Shown here: positions 12,801 through 26,900 of the stretch, piece by piece
How positions within the stretch are numbered: position 1 is the stretch's first letter
Layout of the letters: every line of letters starts with the position of its first letter
Source: Cucumis sativus
Lineage: Eukaryota > Streptophyta > Magnoliopsida > Cucurbitales > Cucurbitaceae
NCBI RefSeq assembly: GCF_000004075.3
Contig: NC_026657.2
Location: 12,958,001-13,022,000 of the forward strand
Direction of reading: 5' to 3'
DNA: 64,000 nt
Notes under the pieces: model-generated
Databases searched by the model: none
Told to the model about the DNA's origin: nothing
What the model saw: only the letters and a program-made list of their open reading frames with translations
Position numbers and translations under genes: made by a program

Positions 12801-13843
12801 ATCCAAACAAATTATGCATAACCAATTTTCTTTTCCTCTCTTTCCTAACTACATTTTTAAATTTATCATATTTTATAAATACTTTTAATCGTTCTTCTTT
12901 TTCTTTTTCTAATTTGTTTTAAAATAAAATATTCACATATCATATCTACATTTGAAAACATATAACTCATTGACAATTAGTTATTTTTTTAAAAAATTTA
13001 TTAGTTCACAAAGTAAGTGATAAGTGTGACAATTCATTAATTAATACCAAAAAAAATAATGCAAAATACTTTAAGATTACCTAAATAATCCAATTAGTTT
13101 TGATTTTTTTTTATATAGAGATCAACTATCATCTTTAATTAGTTCTCCTTAATCAATTATTATTGTTGTTGATTTAATCGACTTTATTTTTGTTGGTCGA
13201 GATGCTCACTACCCCTACTTGTATCATTGCAAATGTTATTTGTTTTTATTTATTAAGGTGGTAAAGTGCATGCCTCCCCCATCTAATTAATAAGTATAAC
13301 AACTAGTTGTTAAAAAAAAAAATACATAAACAAATTTATTTTGTGATATTTTCATGCAATTCTAGTACTAAAAAATAATTAACCAATAAACAATCATATA
13401 GTGCTTTTTTTCTTTTTTCTATTTTAATAACCACGCGTCCGACTTAGTAGGAACATTATTCTTCCATCACTAAACCAATTAGCAATAAAAAGATCTATCT
13501 TATAAAGAGTGTATGATCTTTTGATTTTTTGAATGTGAATTTGTCATAATTTGTTCTCAAGATGTTGTTAGTTTGAGTTTTATGAGTCAAATTTTGTATT
13601 ATTCAATTAGTTTTGAGGTGTTGTTTATGAAAACCCAAAAAGAAGGAAAGAGTGAGGCACAGAATGTTTAGGCAACGAATTAGAAGAAAAAAAGATGCGG
13701 ATATTCCATGAATATTTGGAAATATAATAATATTAAATTAAAAAAGAGATGAAAAGAAAAGAAAAGAAATTCCACTTTATGGTTCCATTGGAGGAACTGA
13801 ACTGGTTGTACGGAAGAGAAATGTGGAAGTTGCGAAGAGACGT
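9807..13843. other. Gene-poor AT-rich DNA
   Basis: No credible coding region. It includes a TA run near 12056-12074, an AAAAG run at about 12383-12403, and long T/A tracts. A short GC-richer patch at 10290-10410 contains 'acacgtgttgtcgtccgttcgag', which weakly resembles a Pol III B box, but I cannot assign it. Confidence 0.45.
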
Positions 13844-13868
13844 CCCAATTCCCAATTCCCAATTCCCA
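13844..13868. repeat. CCCAATT heptamer minisatellite
   Basis: About three and a half head-to-tail copies of CCCAATT. Confidence 0.85.
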
Positions 13869-16800
13869 CGTTCGTATAATTAAATATCGTTTCCTTATTG
13901 TTTCCCATGTCATTATGCACCACATAGATATTAGATACCCTCTAATATATATATATATTTCTTTTCTTTACTATAAAACTATCCATTAACTTCTTTAATT
14001 TCTAGGTTACATGCTTCTAAGTTTTATAACATTTCCCTTGCCGTCCTAACAATTATTATAATCTTTTCTTTTTCTAAAAAAAATATTCAAATATATTATC
14101 ATGTGAGAATGTTATTTGCTAGTAACTTTGGACGGATGAAAAGTGTTCTTACTCTTTTAATCAAGTTACTACTAAACGAGAGAACAAGACGATTATTTTA
14201 ATCTACAAACACTACTAAGAATAATCAATAATAAATAATTAATTCTTCTAGAGTCATAATTAAATGGAGTTTTTTTTATAAAGAAAAAATAAAAAATTGA
14301 CAAACCATTTACCTTTCGGCTAATATTTTGGGAGAATGTTCTAATTTTGACCATTTACCCTGATAAAATCCAATTTGAAATGAAATTACCCATTACATTC
14401 TAGAAAGTTTTATATAATTTAATTTACCATGTAAATAGTAAATAATTTAAATGTTTTTACATACTCTTCGGTGCATTTTTGTACTAGAAAATGTATAAAT
14501 TAATATCATAAGTTTGATAAATGTTTGTTTTAAAGAAAAAAAAAAAAGAGTGTTTCCCAAAGAGAAGAGATTAAGACAATAATTTTGTGGGACTTGGGAG
14601 TGTATTCGGTGGCCACAAAAATGTTAATGGGAATGGTACGGACACCAAACCCTTACTTTGTTCTTTCAGAAATTTTAATTTTGTTTTACATTAACTTTAA
14701 TCCTTCTTATAAAAATAATTATTCTTAGTAGAATAATACTTCAGATTCCGTACAACAAAATCAATTAGGTATGAATTGATTTTTTTAGTATAAAATCGAA
14801 ATCATAGTTTGTATTTTGAAAAATAAAAGTATTAGCTTTGGTCGATTTTTTTATATAAAAATCAATCAAAATTTAACGTAACCGAAACTTATATGTATCC
14901 TTAAAAATAGATATATGTATGCATATATTTAGTACATTCTTAATGGTTGCAAGTACATTTGTTGTTTAGAAAAAGAATAAAGAATAACTCTTCTCAAAAC
15001 ATGCATGCTTAAGTGAAGAAAAATAAACAAAAATGTCCAATTTAATATATAAAGAAAGAAATTGACCCAATTTTTATTTAAAAATAGAAAGAAAAAAAAA
15101 ACCCACTTCCAAACAAAATTGAAAGAAAAATAAAATGCAAAAAAAAAAGAAAGAAAGAAAACCAAGAACAAGAATCCATTATTATTATTGTTTTTTACTA
15201 GACATTGATTTGATTTGGTTATTGGTTGTCTCCAAAACCAACAAACTACTTTTTATCTTTAGTTGGATTAGCTATGATACACTTATGTTCGTGCATTTCT
15301 TTTAACTATATACAAATCGTAAACAAAATATTAACTTTTTTTAATGAAAAAATTCACTACGTAATAACCTTAACTTAGTTTTAATTAAACATTTGAATGA
15401 AGTAAGTAATTTTTGTTTTGTTAATCCTCCGTATATATGCGTTAATTTAATTCTCTATAAAGTTATTAATAAGGGGTAGGGTACTACTCTAATTGTGACA
15501 ATCTCCTACCTATATTTGGTCCCAATGGGTGCTTCTTTTTGGAGAAATTAAAGTGTTGTTTGGAGTAGTGAAATATATTAGTGTGTAATGGGATTAGATA
15601 TAAAGTACTTTAAATTGGGAACTCATATTTCAATTCTTCAAAGACCTTCTTGATTCCCAGAGAGACTACTTTAGACACTATTTCTATCAATCCATCTATC
15701 AATCTATCTACACTTACAATCGTGAAAGAGTATGGGAACGCATTAATATTACATCTTTTTTCTTTCAAGGAAGAGTGGATGATCTCTAAAGTTTTCAAAT
15801 AATTTTAAACCACATCTCACACCAACACCGAAAGTTGTAAACTTCTAAAACATACAGCGTAAGTAGTGACAGATCCAAAAGTTTTGTTGACGATAACTTT
15901 ATATAAAGAAATAAAAAACTAAAAAGAGTTAAACTTAAACATAGGTCTAGAGAGACTAGAAAACAAATTTATATTATACTAGCTAAGGAGCTTTGATATT
16001 ATGATAATTTGTAATATATATATATATAGTTCATCACCTCCTACTCTTTCTAACTCCTTGAGCCAAAAAAAAATCGAATATAATGTCGCTATTGAATTGA
16101 AAAAAAAATCTCATTGCTACCTCAAATCTTATTTTATAGTATACAAATTGAAAAAGAAAAAAACTACGAAACAATATTATCGCAACAAAATCAAGCTGAA
16201 CTTTATTAGAATACACGTTAAAATTGGCTTACTCTGCAAGGTTCTCACTTTCTCTTATCCATTACATTTGAATTTGTTAGTATTAAATATTAGAGAAAAT
16301 ATCAACAAATTCATTCTCATATTTTAAACGACGTTCATTTAAACCTAGTTTGAAAAATATCAAACAAAATATATAGTCTTGAATTAAACTTCTACGTTAC
16401 TATAAATTTATACCATATCATTAATTTGAGATTTAAATAATTATACAACTCTAAAATATATTGATATAAATTTGTATATTAATAGTATATAGGTATGTTT
16501 CAACCATCTAATAATCACTTTCATCTTGATTGAGTTGTGGTGCAATTATTTCTTCTATTGAGATAAATGTTGGAATATATATACATATTGGAAAATAATA
16601 ATCACTTTCGAGTACCCAAAATTATCTCTAACTTCTAAAAATTAAGTTTATATTGACTTAGTAAATTAGACTTACTTTTACTTTTGATTTCTTTTTAAAT
16701 TCAAAGTGTCTCAAACTAGTATAGTACATAGTTTAAACTAAATTAGTGTCATGATAAAATCCAAAATTACGTAGAGAAAGAAGTGATATTTAATACATTT

Positions 16801-19800
16801 TTATCAACTCGATTATACGTTGGGATGGACAATGAAATGAAGACTAAACTTGGGAGGGATAAAAGGGTTGGGGTGTATTTCTATCCCATGTTTGATATCT
16901 ATTTACTTAATGGTAAATTGAATTTCATCTACTTTATGCATTTAGACGAGTGTCCATTTAAAATGGCACTCAAGCAATAATATTATCTTTACTTTTGTTC
17001 ATATCCTTTGCCTTAAAAGATTACGCAATATATATGATATTGAACTAATTGCTTGATTGCATGTTTAATCTTTCTAGATTTTTGTGGGTAGTTGGGCTTG
17101 CTAATTGCTATACTAAAGTTCTAGTCAAATACAACAATAATAATATCATTGAAATTCAACACAAGCAACTTCAATTAACTTTTAATTCGAAAACAAGCAC
17201 GCCACTTAGTCTTCCCTTCTGATTTTGACACATTTCTAGACTTAGTAGTTAAACGTGTACTAATACTTACATCACTATAATGCTTAACATAATGGTAGCA
17301 TTTGAGTTTATGAGAGATTAATCGAGAATGCATCCAAACGAGAGAGACAACCATAAGATATAACAACTAGTTATACCTGAAATGTGTATTTTTCTTTTTA
17401 ATGCTCATTTATAAGAATTTCAAAATTACGATTGTTGTTATAATGACACTCTTACTTTTTTTTAATTTCATAAATTACTTTTTTATATATCTAAAGTTTT
17501 ACTATTAAACTTTTTAGAAAATTCCAATTTATACATTTAAATTTTGAATTTTGTATCCATTTAAACGATTTAAACTAATAATTATTGTAACAAAAAATTA
17601 TTTTTGTCCGAAAAAATAATAATTGTAATGTACAATCAAATCCTCAATTTGTTTTATTTAAAAAGACAAATCCCCACAATTAAAGAATGGTTACAAAATT
17701 ATTAAAAACTTTCACAACTTTATGAGAAAACATACTGACCATTCAAAAACAATTGGTTTAACATTACAATCGCAGTGGCGTCCAATTTTCGCCCCATAAA
17801 TGAAGCTTTTAGAAAATTATACCAATAAAATGGTGACACCCTCCAACTTTATAACTCTCTCTTCTCCTTTTCAATTTTGCTCCATACCCATTTAAGATTT
17901 TTTTAAAATTATTTCAAATCACAAAATTACTAAAAATATTTATAAATATCAAAGATAAACGATGATAGATAGATTTATTTTAATAATATAATTATCCAAA
18001 TCTAGTTCATCATTGTAATTGGTTAAACAATAATAATAATTTATTTCAAAAGAATGTTGCTTACAACAATGATGTATCAAATACACAAAAATCTCAAAGT
18101 CTATTACGACATCATTGTCAATAGTAGCATCCAAATATGGATGTATAAAGAGAAAGAATCCTTTCTAATAACACTGGAGAATAGAAGAATGGTGGTTGCG
18201 TTGAAGTTTGAAGCTATGAAAGCTAAGGAAGATTGGAATGGAGGGTATGGTTATTTTGTATAAGGTAAGATAGAGAGTTAATAAGCATGAAGATGACAGA
18301 GAGAAAAGGCCCACTTCTGGCTGTGAACAGCCTAATGTGTTTGTTGGTTGGGGCAAGTGGGGAACTCATAACAGATTTCCAATTCCCTCTTAAATTGACC
18401 TTTTTTATTTCTCTATCTCTTAAGTAATTAAACTGTGTTTTCTCAAAGATTGATTTTAAATGTGACTTTCTCATGGTAGCTCCTCTGTTGCTGTTCGTTA
18501 GTTCGTGTTGATAGAAAATGTGTCCCCTTTTCTCACCTCAATTTTTCTCCTTTTCACACTTACACTTCTTTGTTTTTCTAACCTCGTGTTTGAATCTCCC
18601 TACCATTTTTCTCTGCTTTTAGTACCATTATTCACTCTACTTTTACTTTTCACTATCGAAGTTTGAACAATACACGATGTTAACTAGGCGAGGGGAGAAG
18701 GGTTTGGCCACCCGAGTGGAATTAATAAGTTTATGTTGGAGTTGTTAAGTTTGTGTTTGAGTACAGAATTGTAAGTTGGAGTTTTTCAATAAATATAAAA
18801 CATAGATTAAGATAAGAAATTTTGAAGTTTTAGATAAAAGGTAGAAAATAGAGATCAATGATATGATTGTGTTTCTTGTTAAAGGTGAAAAGTACAAGAA
18901 AAAGAGAAAGAAAAATGACGGATGTGTTTGGTAAAGAATACGAAAAACAAAAGTTTGAAGATAATGAATCTAATGAAATGTTAAAAAAAGTTGATTTTAG
19001 TTAAAGAAATGTTTAGATGGGTTTTGTATTAGATATTTATAAACCATAAAATTAGTTTTACTTTTCCAATAAGATTTAGTGGACATTAAGTTAATATTAT
19101 TTTATTCATGAATGTAATCTATGTTTAAAAAATTAATTAAATTGTAATTTTAGTTCTTATTGTTAAGAGAAAATTGAAGTTTAGTCTATAGTTTGATAAA
19201 ACCTCATATTCTTATTATTTGACAGCTTTGTTCCTAAATAGTCTATATGAATAAACTATTTTCTACCATTATATCAAATCAAAAATACTAAATTCTACTT
19301 TCTTGTTTTTTAATCTTTGGGAACTAAATTTGTAATTTAAACTAAAAATTTATTTAATTATTATTTTATACTATTGTATAATTTAAATACATTAAGTATT
19401 TTTTAAAAATGAATTGAGTTTATAACATGAAACATGTATTTCTAAATTTCTTTTATATGTTTTTAATATAATTTTGTTTTTCAAAGTGTAAAATTCAAAT
19501 TTTGGATACAACCAAAACATCAAAAAAAGTTTTTTTTCATAATTTGCAATGTTTGGATTACATAATCCAAAAAACAGTTTTCAAAAACATAATTTGGATT
19601 GTTCATCAAACGCCTAAATTTAATGAATCTGAAAATATAAAACAAAAATATGATTTTCTACCAAACAGACCCAAAGTTATTCAATGTGCAACCTTAATAG
19701 TGTTTACTATTGAAGTTGAGTTATTTACACCAATTTAAGAAGTCGGTGGACCAAACGGGCAAAGATGTTTGACCCACTAACTTCATACTTCAATCTTTAA

Positions 19801-19917
19801 TAACAAAACTTCAGTGCACTTTTACCGATCTCTCTCTCTGCCACTATTATTTTTTAAAGACTTCAAAACTCAACTTAACACTCCAATCAATTTCTTAATC
19901 AAAAGATTGAAACGCTC
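13869..19917. other. Gene-poor AT-rich DNA
   Basis: No credible gene. Open frames are short and composed of AT-rich codons, without motifs or splice continuity. Around 18150-18370 base composition is more mixed and there is a short palindrome, GGCTGTGAACAGCC (about 18318-18331), but no frame or RNA fold I can name. Confidence 0.4.
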
Positions 19918-20057
19918 GTTCGTAAAAATATAAGGATTGAAATAACAGGGACAAAAATGAACAAAAGTTTAAAATATGAACCAACTCATTCGTAAAAATA
20001 TAAGGATTGAAATAACAAGGACAAGAACGAACAAAAGTTTAAAATAGGAACCTTTTG
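19918..20057. repeat. Tandem duplication, 70 bp period
   Basis: The segment 'cgtaaaaatataaggattga' with its downstream 50 nt occurs at 19921 and again at 19991. The two copies differ by a few substitutions. Confidence 0.8.
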
Positions 20058-20902
20058 AAAGTTAGAAAATATCTAGAATTGAAGCAAAAAGTATTTGAAC
20101 ATTTTTCAAACCAGAATTAATTCCCTTCCTTGAGAAGGAAGTCTTTTGCCGTTTTTGTTTAGATGGAGACAAAGTTGAAAAGAAGAGCCTTATACTGTAT
20201 AGACTTGAAAGTTATTAAAATGAAGTTGTATATTTAGGCAGATGGGCCAAATTTACTGTGTCATTTTCATTATTATTGGACATGTGAAACTAAACTAAAC
20301 TACTTTGGGCTTCTCTCCATTCTAACCTAACACCAAGGGAAACTTCTTCTTTCCTACAAGCTGTTCTTGCAACTTAAGAAGGAAGTCTTTCCGTCTTCTG
20401 TTTTTACAGTCCAGAATAAGGTCCTATACATATTAATAAAACAACATACGTTCTCAACTTTAGACACATGACCTAAAAAAATTAAGATATAAACAGTGAG
20501 TACAGTTTTGACATGAAAAAACTAAATTCAAGACTAAGTTTTCAAGAAATGATGTTTTGATTGTTGGGGAAGAATGAAATTTCTTATTATTATACAAAGA
20601 CAAGAAAGAATAAAGCACTTCCAAAAGATCCTATGATTATGAATGATCTACTTTTGAGCTATGACAAAGAATGCTCCTTCGGTACCCACACAAGTTATCC
20701 CTAATAACTACTTTCTTTTCTGATGTCTATTTGGGAATACTGTTTTTCACAAAACAAACTTTGAAAAAACATTCTTTTTCCTCCAAATCATTGCATCACC
20801 TCCAAAGGAGGATTACATTCAAATGTACATTCAAAAGGGCTGGCTGTTGTTTCTTCTTCATCTTTGTTTTGTTCTTTTTAGTGTTGGTATCCTTTGTCAA
20901 AG
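20058..20902. other. Downstream flank of the proline-rich protein gene
   Basis: The part nearest 20902 is likely the 3' UTR of the minus-strand gene that ends at 20903. No other gene is visible. Open plus-strand frames near 20671-21083 run into the coding exon in antisense and look like shadows. Confidence 0.4.
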
Positions 20903-23735
20903 TCAGCTGACGCCAGGTTGCAACAATGGGAAGAAGGTCCAGTTGTTACCTGGACTAGCTTCCTTCACACCCACTTTCTCATTGGCCCACCATTCTGCAC
21001 CGATGGAGGCTGTGTTGTGTATTTCTCCTTTAGTTTGGTCAAAGTTGAACTCTTTGAATGAACCAAGAGTTACAGCTCGCTGATTTTGGTAGCATTGATC
21101 ATCCTCTCCTGGAGTTTTTTCTGGTGCTGCGGAAGTCTTGATGTCAAAGAACTCGCAAGTTTCAGCTTCTCTGGATGATTCTTTGTTTTCGTTTTGATTG
21201 CTTGTGCTTGTTTGCTTCGGAGACTCAGATTCAGTTCTAATGGATGTCAATGACTTATTTGCAAGACAGCGTGCAACATCTTCACCAGTTAACTCAAATG
21301 ACACCCTATGATTTGTCACATCATTTTGGCATCCAGTTTCTGAGTTGGCAAGAGAAGCCACCTCAGATATTTGGTTGTCCAACAATGGACTATCTTGCAA
21401 GCCATGGCCCAGACCATCAGGCGTCAAGGTTCCAGAACCCAATCTTGAATCTTGCCTCATACCATTTGGGGTAACAGATCCAGATCCCAATCTAGAACCC
21501 ATTCCCATACCATCAGGAGTCAAAGTTCCTGAACCTAACCTAGAACATAAACCGGTACCATCTGGAGTCAAAGATCCAGAACCCATTCTTGAGATCCATT
21601 TGCGAGTTGTAAAATGTTCAAGACCCAAGAGCTTCGGTGCATCTGCCATGCGGAACTCAAGAATGGGGTGTTTATCAGGAAAAGGAGAAGATGTACCAGA
21701 GTTTGAAATTACTGATCCAGGTGATATAAGATGAGCACCAGGGCTTCCTGGGTAGGGTTGATAAGGCTGGAAATCACAGTGTGATAGCGTGAACTTTTGG
21801 TTAGTCCCAAAACTTTTATTAGTATGGCTTAGAGAAGATGTCAGCAATTTAGCAAATGGAACTTCAGGAGATGAGGGTGTAGTCAGTTGAACAGACTCAG
21901 GAGGAGGAGTAATAGGAGCGGTTGATGGTTCAGTGGTGAAGGCAGAAAAAACTGGAGGTGAGACCAACTGAGTGTCATATGTATAAGGGCCTATTGCAAA
22001 AATGGAAGCAGGTCCATTTGGGGAGTAGTTATTGACTGAAAGAGCAGTTAAGGATAGTAATCCAGCAGGAGATTGAGTATTTGATGTAGGTTCGGACTGG
22101 AGGAAAGATGCAGGAGAAGATGGAGGGGCAATGAAAGGTAATACCATGGTGGTTGAAGGTGTTCGATGCTCAACAGCAGGGGCAACGGCTCCTGGTACTG
22201 CAGGTTCAGGAACTAGTACAGCATGACCTATACGTTTATTGCTTTTCTGTGAACCAATGCCAAAGCACCAGTACAGACTCCAGCAGCTACCCCATCTTCG
22301 TTTCTGTAGTTAAGACAACAAGAAAATGTAAATGAAAAGATCAACAGGAAACAGAACAGAGACTTCAATCTAGCTAAAACAGAATCATTATTCAAGCCAT
22401 CAGAGCAGTACTAATAACAACTATTCAGAAGTCTAAGAACTTCAGCAGGTAAAACCTCCGGTAAGAAGCTCATAATCATCGACTATGTCGTGTTAACAAC
22501 AAAACATTACGTTACTTCCTCACCTCTCATGTCAGGCAATAGAGAATAGACAGAACGGAAGAGAGTGGGAACAGAAAACCCTTCTTCATCAATTCAAAAT
22601 CCAAACTTTTAATGTTTCTTGGCTAAATTGGTTAGTAAACAATTCATGTTGTGTTCATATGCTAAAAAAAACCAAACGGTTTCAGAAATTTTTGCATAAA
22701 GCGGTAAACAGAGTTGAAAGTTTTACAAGTGAAAGCTAACTACCGTACGGCATCTCAGTTTTGAGCCACCCGTTGAGGTCGATGATCGATCTATTTAAAG
22801 AGGTCGTAAGATTAAGACTAAAGATTTTGGCAGTCAATTGCTCTGTGATAAGAGCGTATGATAGCTCAAGCGGAACACCTTCAGGAGCATAGAATCTTCC
22901 TCTAAAGAGACGCAAATTTTTGTCTGTCCCCATCAAAGGAATCCTCAACCCAGACCAAACTCAACCTTAAGAGAAGAAAACTAAAGCCCAAAAGAGCCGA
23001 ATAAATTGACACACTGTACAGCGCTACAAGATCCATTATCAAAAACAACTAATTCAACAAATCTGATGACAAGTCCATAAGATCGCTAACTAAATTGATT
23101 CAAGTCCCACTGTATGAGAAATCTTACACCGAATGAATCCAAGTTCCGAAGGAAGTTATTGCACAGAATCGAGCAAATCGCACTTGTAATTAATTACCGA
23201 ACAACCTTATGTTCCCCTTCCTTTCTGTTCTAAAAGCAGATTAATCGAAACTTTTCAAGTTGCTTTATCTTCAACCGTTTACCAGCTAGACTAATTAAGC
23301 AACAACTTTTTGTGAAATTAAGATTCAACGTCTTCACAAAAGCGCAACACCAAAAAAAAAAAAAAAAAAAAAACACCACCAACCGAAGCAGAAAGTACCA
23401 AATCAAAGCCTTAGAATCAAGAAACAAAAACGCGTAACCAACACGGTTTTCTCAAATTAAAAATTAAAAAAAAAAATCGTTTAGATCATCAACCTTGATG
23501 AGATTTTCCTCATCTAAACTGAAAACAGCAAACCAACACCGAGATCAAAAACTCCATTTCTCAATCAAATTACCGCACTTTTTTCTCAGTTCCAAATAAA
23601 AATCAAACCAGAAAACAAATAAAGAAAAAAAAATAAACGTACCGGAGGTGTGGTAGGCTGAACTCGAGCCTCAGCAGAAACGATGGCAGTAGCGGCAGCA
23701 TTAACCGTATCGACGCTGTTGTTGATACTTGCCAT
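20903..23735 (-). CDS. Proline/serine-rich 'hydroxyproline-rich glycoprotein family' protein (At5g52430/At4g25620-like)
   Basis: Exon 1 is 23735-23643 (31 codons, MASINNSVDT...) and exon 2 is 22303-20903. Joined they give 1494 nt, 497 residues. Borders are CCTCCG|GTACGT and CTACAG|AAACGA, phase 0. The join gives PTTPP-KRRWGSCWSLYWCF. The Trp/Cys-rich block, followed by RIGHAVLVPEP and the TTMVLPFIAPPSSPASFLQSEP segment, is the signature I recall for this plant family. Residues after that are Pro/Ser/Thr-rich. Roughly 280 residues in, four imperfect copies of a GSG(S/T)(L/V)TP(D/N)G motif follow each other. There is no signal peptide, so despite the inherited family name it is probably not a secreted wall glycoprotein. 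Molecular function is unknown. Family identity is fairly sure; role is not. Confidence 0.88.
21406..21600 (-). repeat. In-frame coding repeats (TPDG motif)
   Basis: Four imperfect units of about 48-51 nt within exon 2 encode variants of R-L/M-G-S-G-S/T-L/V-T-P-D/N-G. The spacer residues differ between copies, while the core is kept. Confidence 0.8.
22736..22933 (-). other. 65-codon same-strand ORF inside the intron
   Basis: An ATG-started frame (MGTDKNLRLFRGRFYAPEG...) of 65 residues with fairly balanced composition lies in the 1.34 kb intron of the proline-rich protein gene, on the same strand. I recognise no domain. A GTAGTT near its end could act as a donor, but neither phase gives a clear join to exon 2. 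It may be chance, an alternative leader exon or a small ORF. Confidence 0.2.
23352..23373. repeat. 22-nt A homopolymer in intron
   Basis: Uninterrupted A run on the plus strand (T on the sense strand) within the intron. Confidence 0.95.
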
Positions 23736-23946
23736 CCCCAGTTTCTTCGAATCCAGAGAGCTCGGCCGGCGGAGTTCTTAACAAGGTCGCCGTGATTTGG
23801 GATCAATCGAGGGCGGTAAGTGGCCGGGAAAATCAATTAGTATGGAGTGAGATTTGACAGGCAAAAGAAGGAAGAGAGAAGACTTTTGGATTTGATCTAA
23901 GAAATGAAAAACTCAGACGAAGAAAGAGAGAGATTGAATTTTCTCA

Positions 23947-23955
23947 TTTTATATA
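23947..23955 (-). promoter_or_regulatory. Candidate TATA box of the proline-rich protein gene
   Basis: The minus strand reads TATATAAAA about 215 nt upstream of the ATG at 23735. A GA-rich (sense CT-rich) leader follows, as is common in plant 5' UTRs. Confidence 0.45.
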
Positions 23956-23959
23956 TTTC

Positions 23960-26900
23960 CAAATAAATAAACAAAATGAAATTATAAATTAGGAAATGTA
24001 ATAAAAATGAAGAGAAAAAAGAAAAGAAAAAAAAAGAAAAAAAAGAAAGTCTTGTTGGTTGGTTGGCTCCTCTAAGGACTTATCCTGTGGTTTTCCAAAA
24101 AAAATTAGCACATTTTTATCAAATTTTGATAGGATAAACTTATTGGGACCCACTTTAATATTCATAAATCATAATTTTTAATATTAATAGTAATGTCCAT
24201 GATAACTCTATAATTGCTATTCTTTTCATTAACCTAAAACTAAATAAATAAATAAAACTTTGCCAAATCTATATTCCTCTAATATAATTATATACATATA
24301 TGCGTGTGTGTGTGTTATTTCTTTGAGAAAAACGTGAAAAATGGTAGAATTATTCAAATATATTTACACCTAATGGTAATAGTTTTTTACCAAACAAATT
24401 CTTTTAACGATTTTAAGTTATTTACTAATTCAAATTATTTCATTGTAGTTTTGGAGACTTACCATAAAATTATATATGTTTTGAAATTAGTTAGATCTTA
24501 AAAACCTTCAAGTTTGACAAGGACATCACTTCAAAAAAAATTACATGGAGGCAAAAGTTGGTATTTGTTTAAAAGAAATAAAAATTATAAATTGTTTTCT
24601 TTTTTCTAGACAAAGCAACTCAAAAATAGCTAATTGAAAAACTAATCTCACCTCCTTATTGAAGACAAGAAAGAAAATACAAATAGAAAGACTATCTTTT
24701 TGTAAAAACGAACAACTCCAAGAGAATGTCAAGGCTACTATCGTTTTAAGGATGTAATAAAAATTGAAGTTTTAACAAAGTTGGGTAGAAAAAGAATACT
24801 CTCGAACAAAAATCGGTAAGAAGTTAGGTTATACAAGCTAGCATGCAAAATACCTTTTGTGTTTTCAAATTAGGGTTGAGTTTTAATGCAACTAGTCATC
24901 ACTTACTTCATTCTTCATCTTTGTTTCCATATCCTACTCTTCACCGTAGACATGTGTGGAAAGCAAGAAAAATGAGATATGGAAACAACAAGGAATTATT
25001 CCAATTGCAAGTAAATTTATGAACTAAAATACTATTTTTCTAAATTTTAGTCAATATATGTTGATAATTTTTATCAAAATTAGCTAGAAAATAAAATACT
25101 TTCATGCAATAAAAGTAAATATATGATAGAGTAAAATACTAATAACTAAAAACAAAATTAAGAATCAATTAATGAACATTTCAAAATAACAAAGGACAAA
25201 AATGAAAATATTAACTCCAAATATTTGGATTTTTTTTTTTATAAAAAAACCCCTTGAACTAAGTACGGAATTAGAAATGATTTGAGAATGAGGGTGGGTT
25301 TTGCAATTTTAGAAAATATAAAGTTTGTTAGTGATATTTCAATGTACCCATAATTTCCGATAGTGTTGTCGAAAAAAAAAAGGAAAGAATTGTTTTCAAA
25401 TTGATATAATTAATTTATATCACACCCTCACATCATTATTTGTTGACCCACATTATAAATTTTTATTCCTTTTTATCCGTATAAGTATTTTTTTAATTTG
25501 AAAACATTCATAAAAATTTATAAAAAGAAAAAATAAATAAGAAAATAGAATTTATAAGTAAAAAAAGAAAAAGAATTGAATATTAGAAAATGTAGTTGGA
25601 AATTAGAGAAGTAGAAGTGGGGTTGAGTATAGAAGAAATTACAGAAAGTGCCACTGAGGAAGGAATAAGTGCAAAAGGGGTTGGCTTTAAATGCGTGTCC
25701 CCAACAATAAAATGAAGTGCGTGAGAAACTCGTGAGTTCCTTGTGCTTTCATTTATGCTATTTGTACTCCCCGGCACGTGACCCATGTGACTCTCATTCT
25801 GTGGGCCATCCCATCTCCCCCCATCTAATTTAATGCTTCTCATCTAACTAATCATACCCTCTTCAAATCCTACCATCTTTTTGGCTACAACACCATACTT
25901 AACACTAACTATGACTCATCATCCCTTCATCCTAGTTGATTTTTCGATTAAATTACTACTAAATTGATTATAGTAGGTTTAGTAGCGTTTAAATTGACCT
26001 CGGTCATCAATGAATAAATGTCATTCGGTTTAATAGTAAAAAAAACTAAAAAAAAAATCTCAATTTCAAACTTTTTCAAATCTATATCGACTGATCCATC
26101 TCATTCTTCAACAAATCGACTTTGGTTTGGTCTATTGACTTGATATTTTTTTTGTCTATCATGCTGACTCGAGCTAATAGCATGGTTTTAAATATCAAAC
26201 TTTTGAGATTTTATGAAATTTTGAGGTACATTTTTTAAAAAATTATAAAAACAAAAATAGTTTTAAAATAAGCTATTATTTATATTAGTGTTGTATTGAT
26301 ATTTATTCTTTGAGTTTGATAGATTTTTTTATGATGTAATGAAAATACAAATTCAACTTTCATATATATCGAGATCGTATATATAAGAGCATGGAAATGT
26401 CAATGAAAATATTGATGGAAACTTAATGACATAACTTAATTATTTGTAGTGATGATGAGTATAAATTGTAAACTATAAGCGAGGCGTTAATTATAAATTT
26501 ATAATAATGCCCTCTAAATGAAGTAGGTGTGAAACATGATTAGCATAAGAATATTAGTTTTAAAAATGATGGGATGCTTTTATTTGTTCCGTGCTTAGGT
26601 TGATATTAATCTAATTATTTAAAGAATGAAAAACATAAAACAAATCTATTAGAATTTAAGTGTCGTTCAAACCATTGAGTTGATTATTGAAGTTAATGGT
26701 TACAACAGTAAGTATTTTGTTGGAGTGGGTTGCTTGAATTTTAGACTACATTGTTTTTTAGTCTAAAACTTAATAGTTTGTATTTTCATTTTGGATTCAA
26801 ACTAGTATATAAAATAGTAAACATAAAAGGATAAAAAAATTATAAACATTGTAATAAATGTAAAGATAAAAGGATAAAAGTATGATAAAATCAAGCATAT

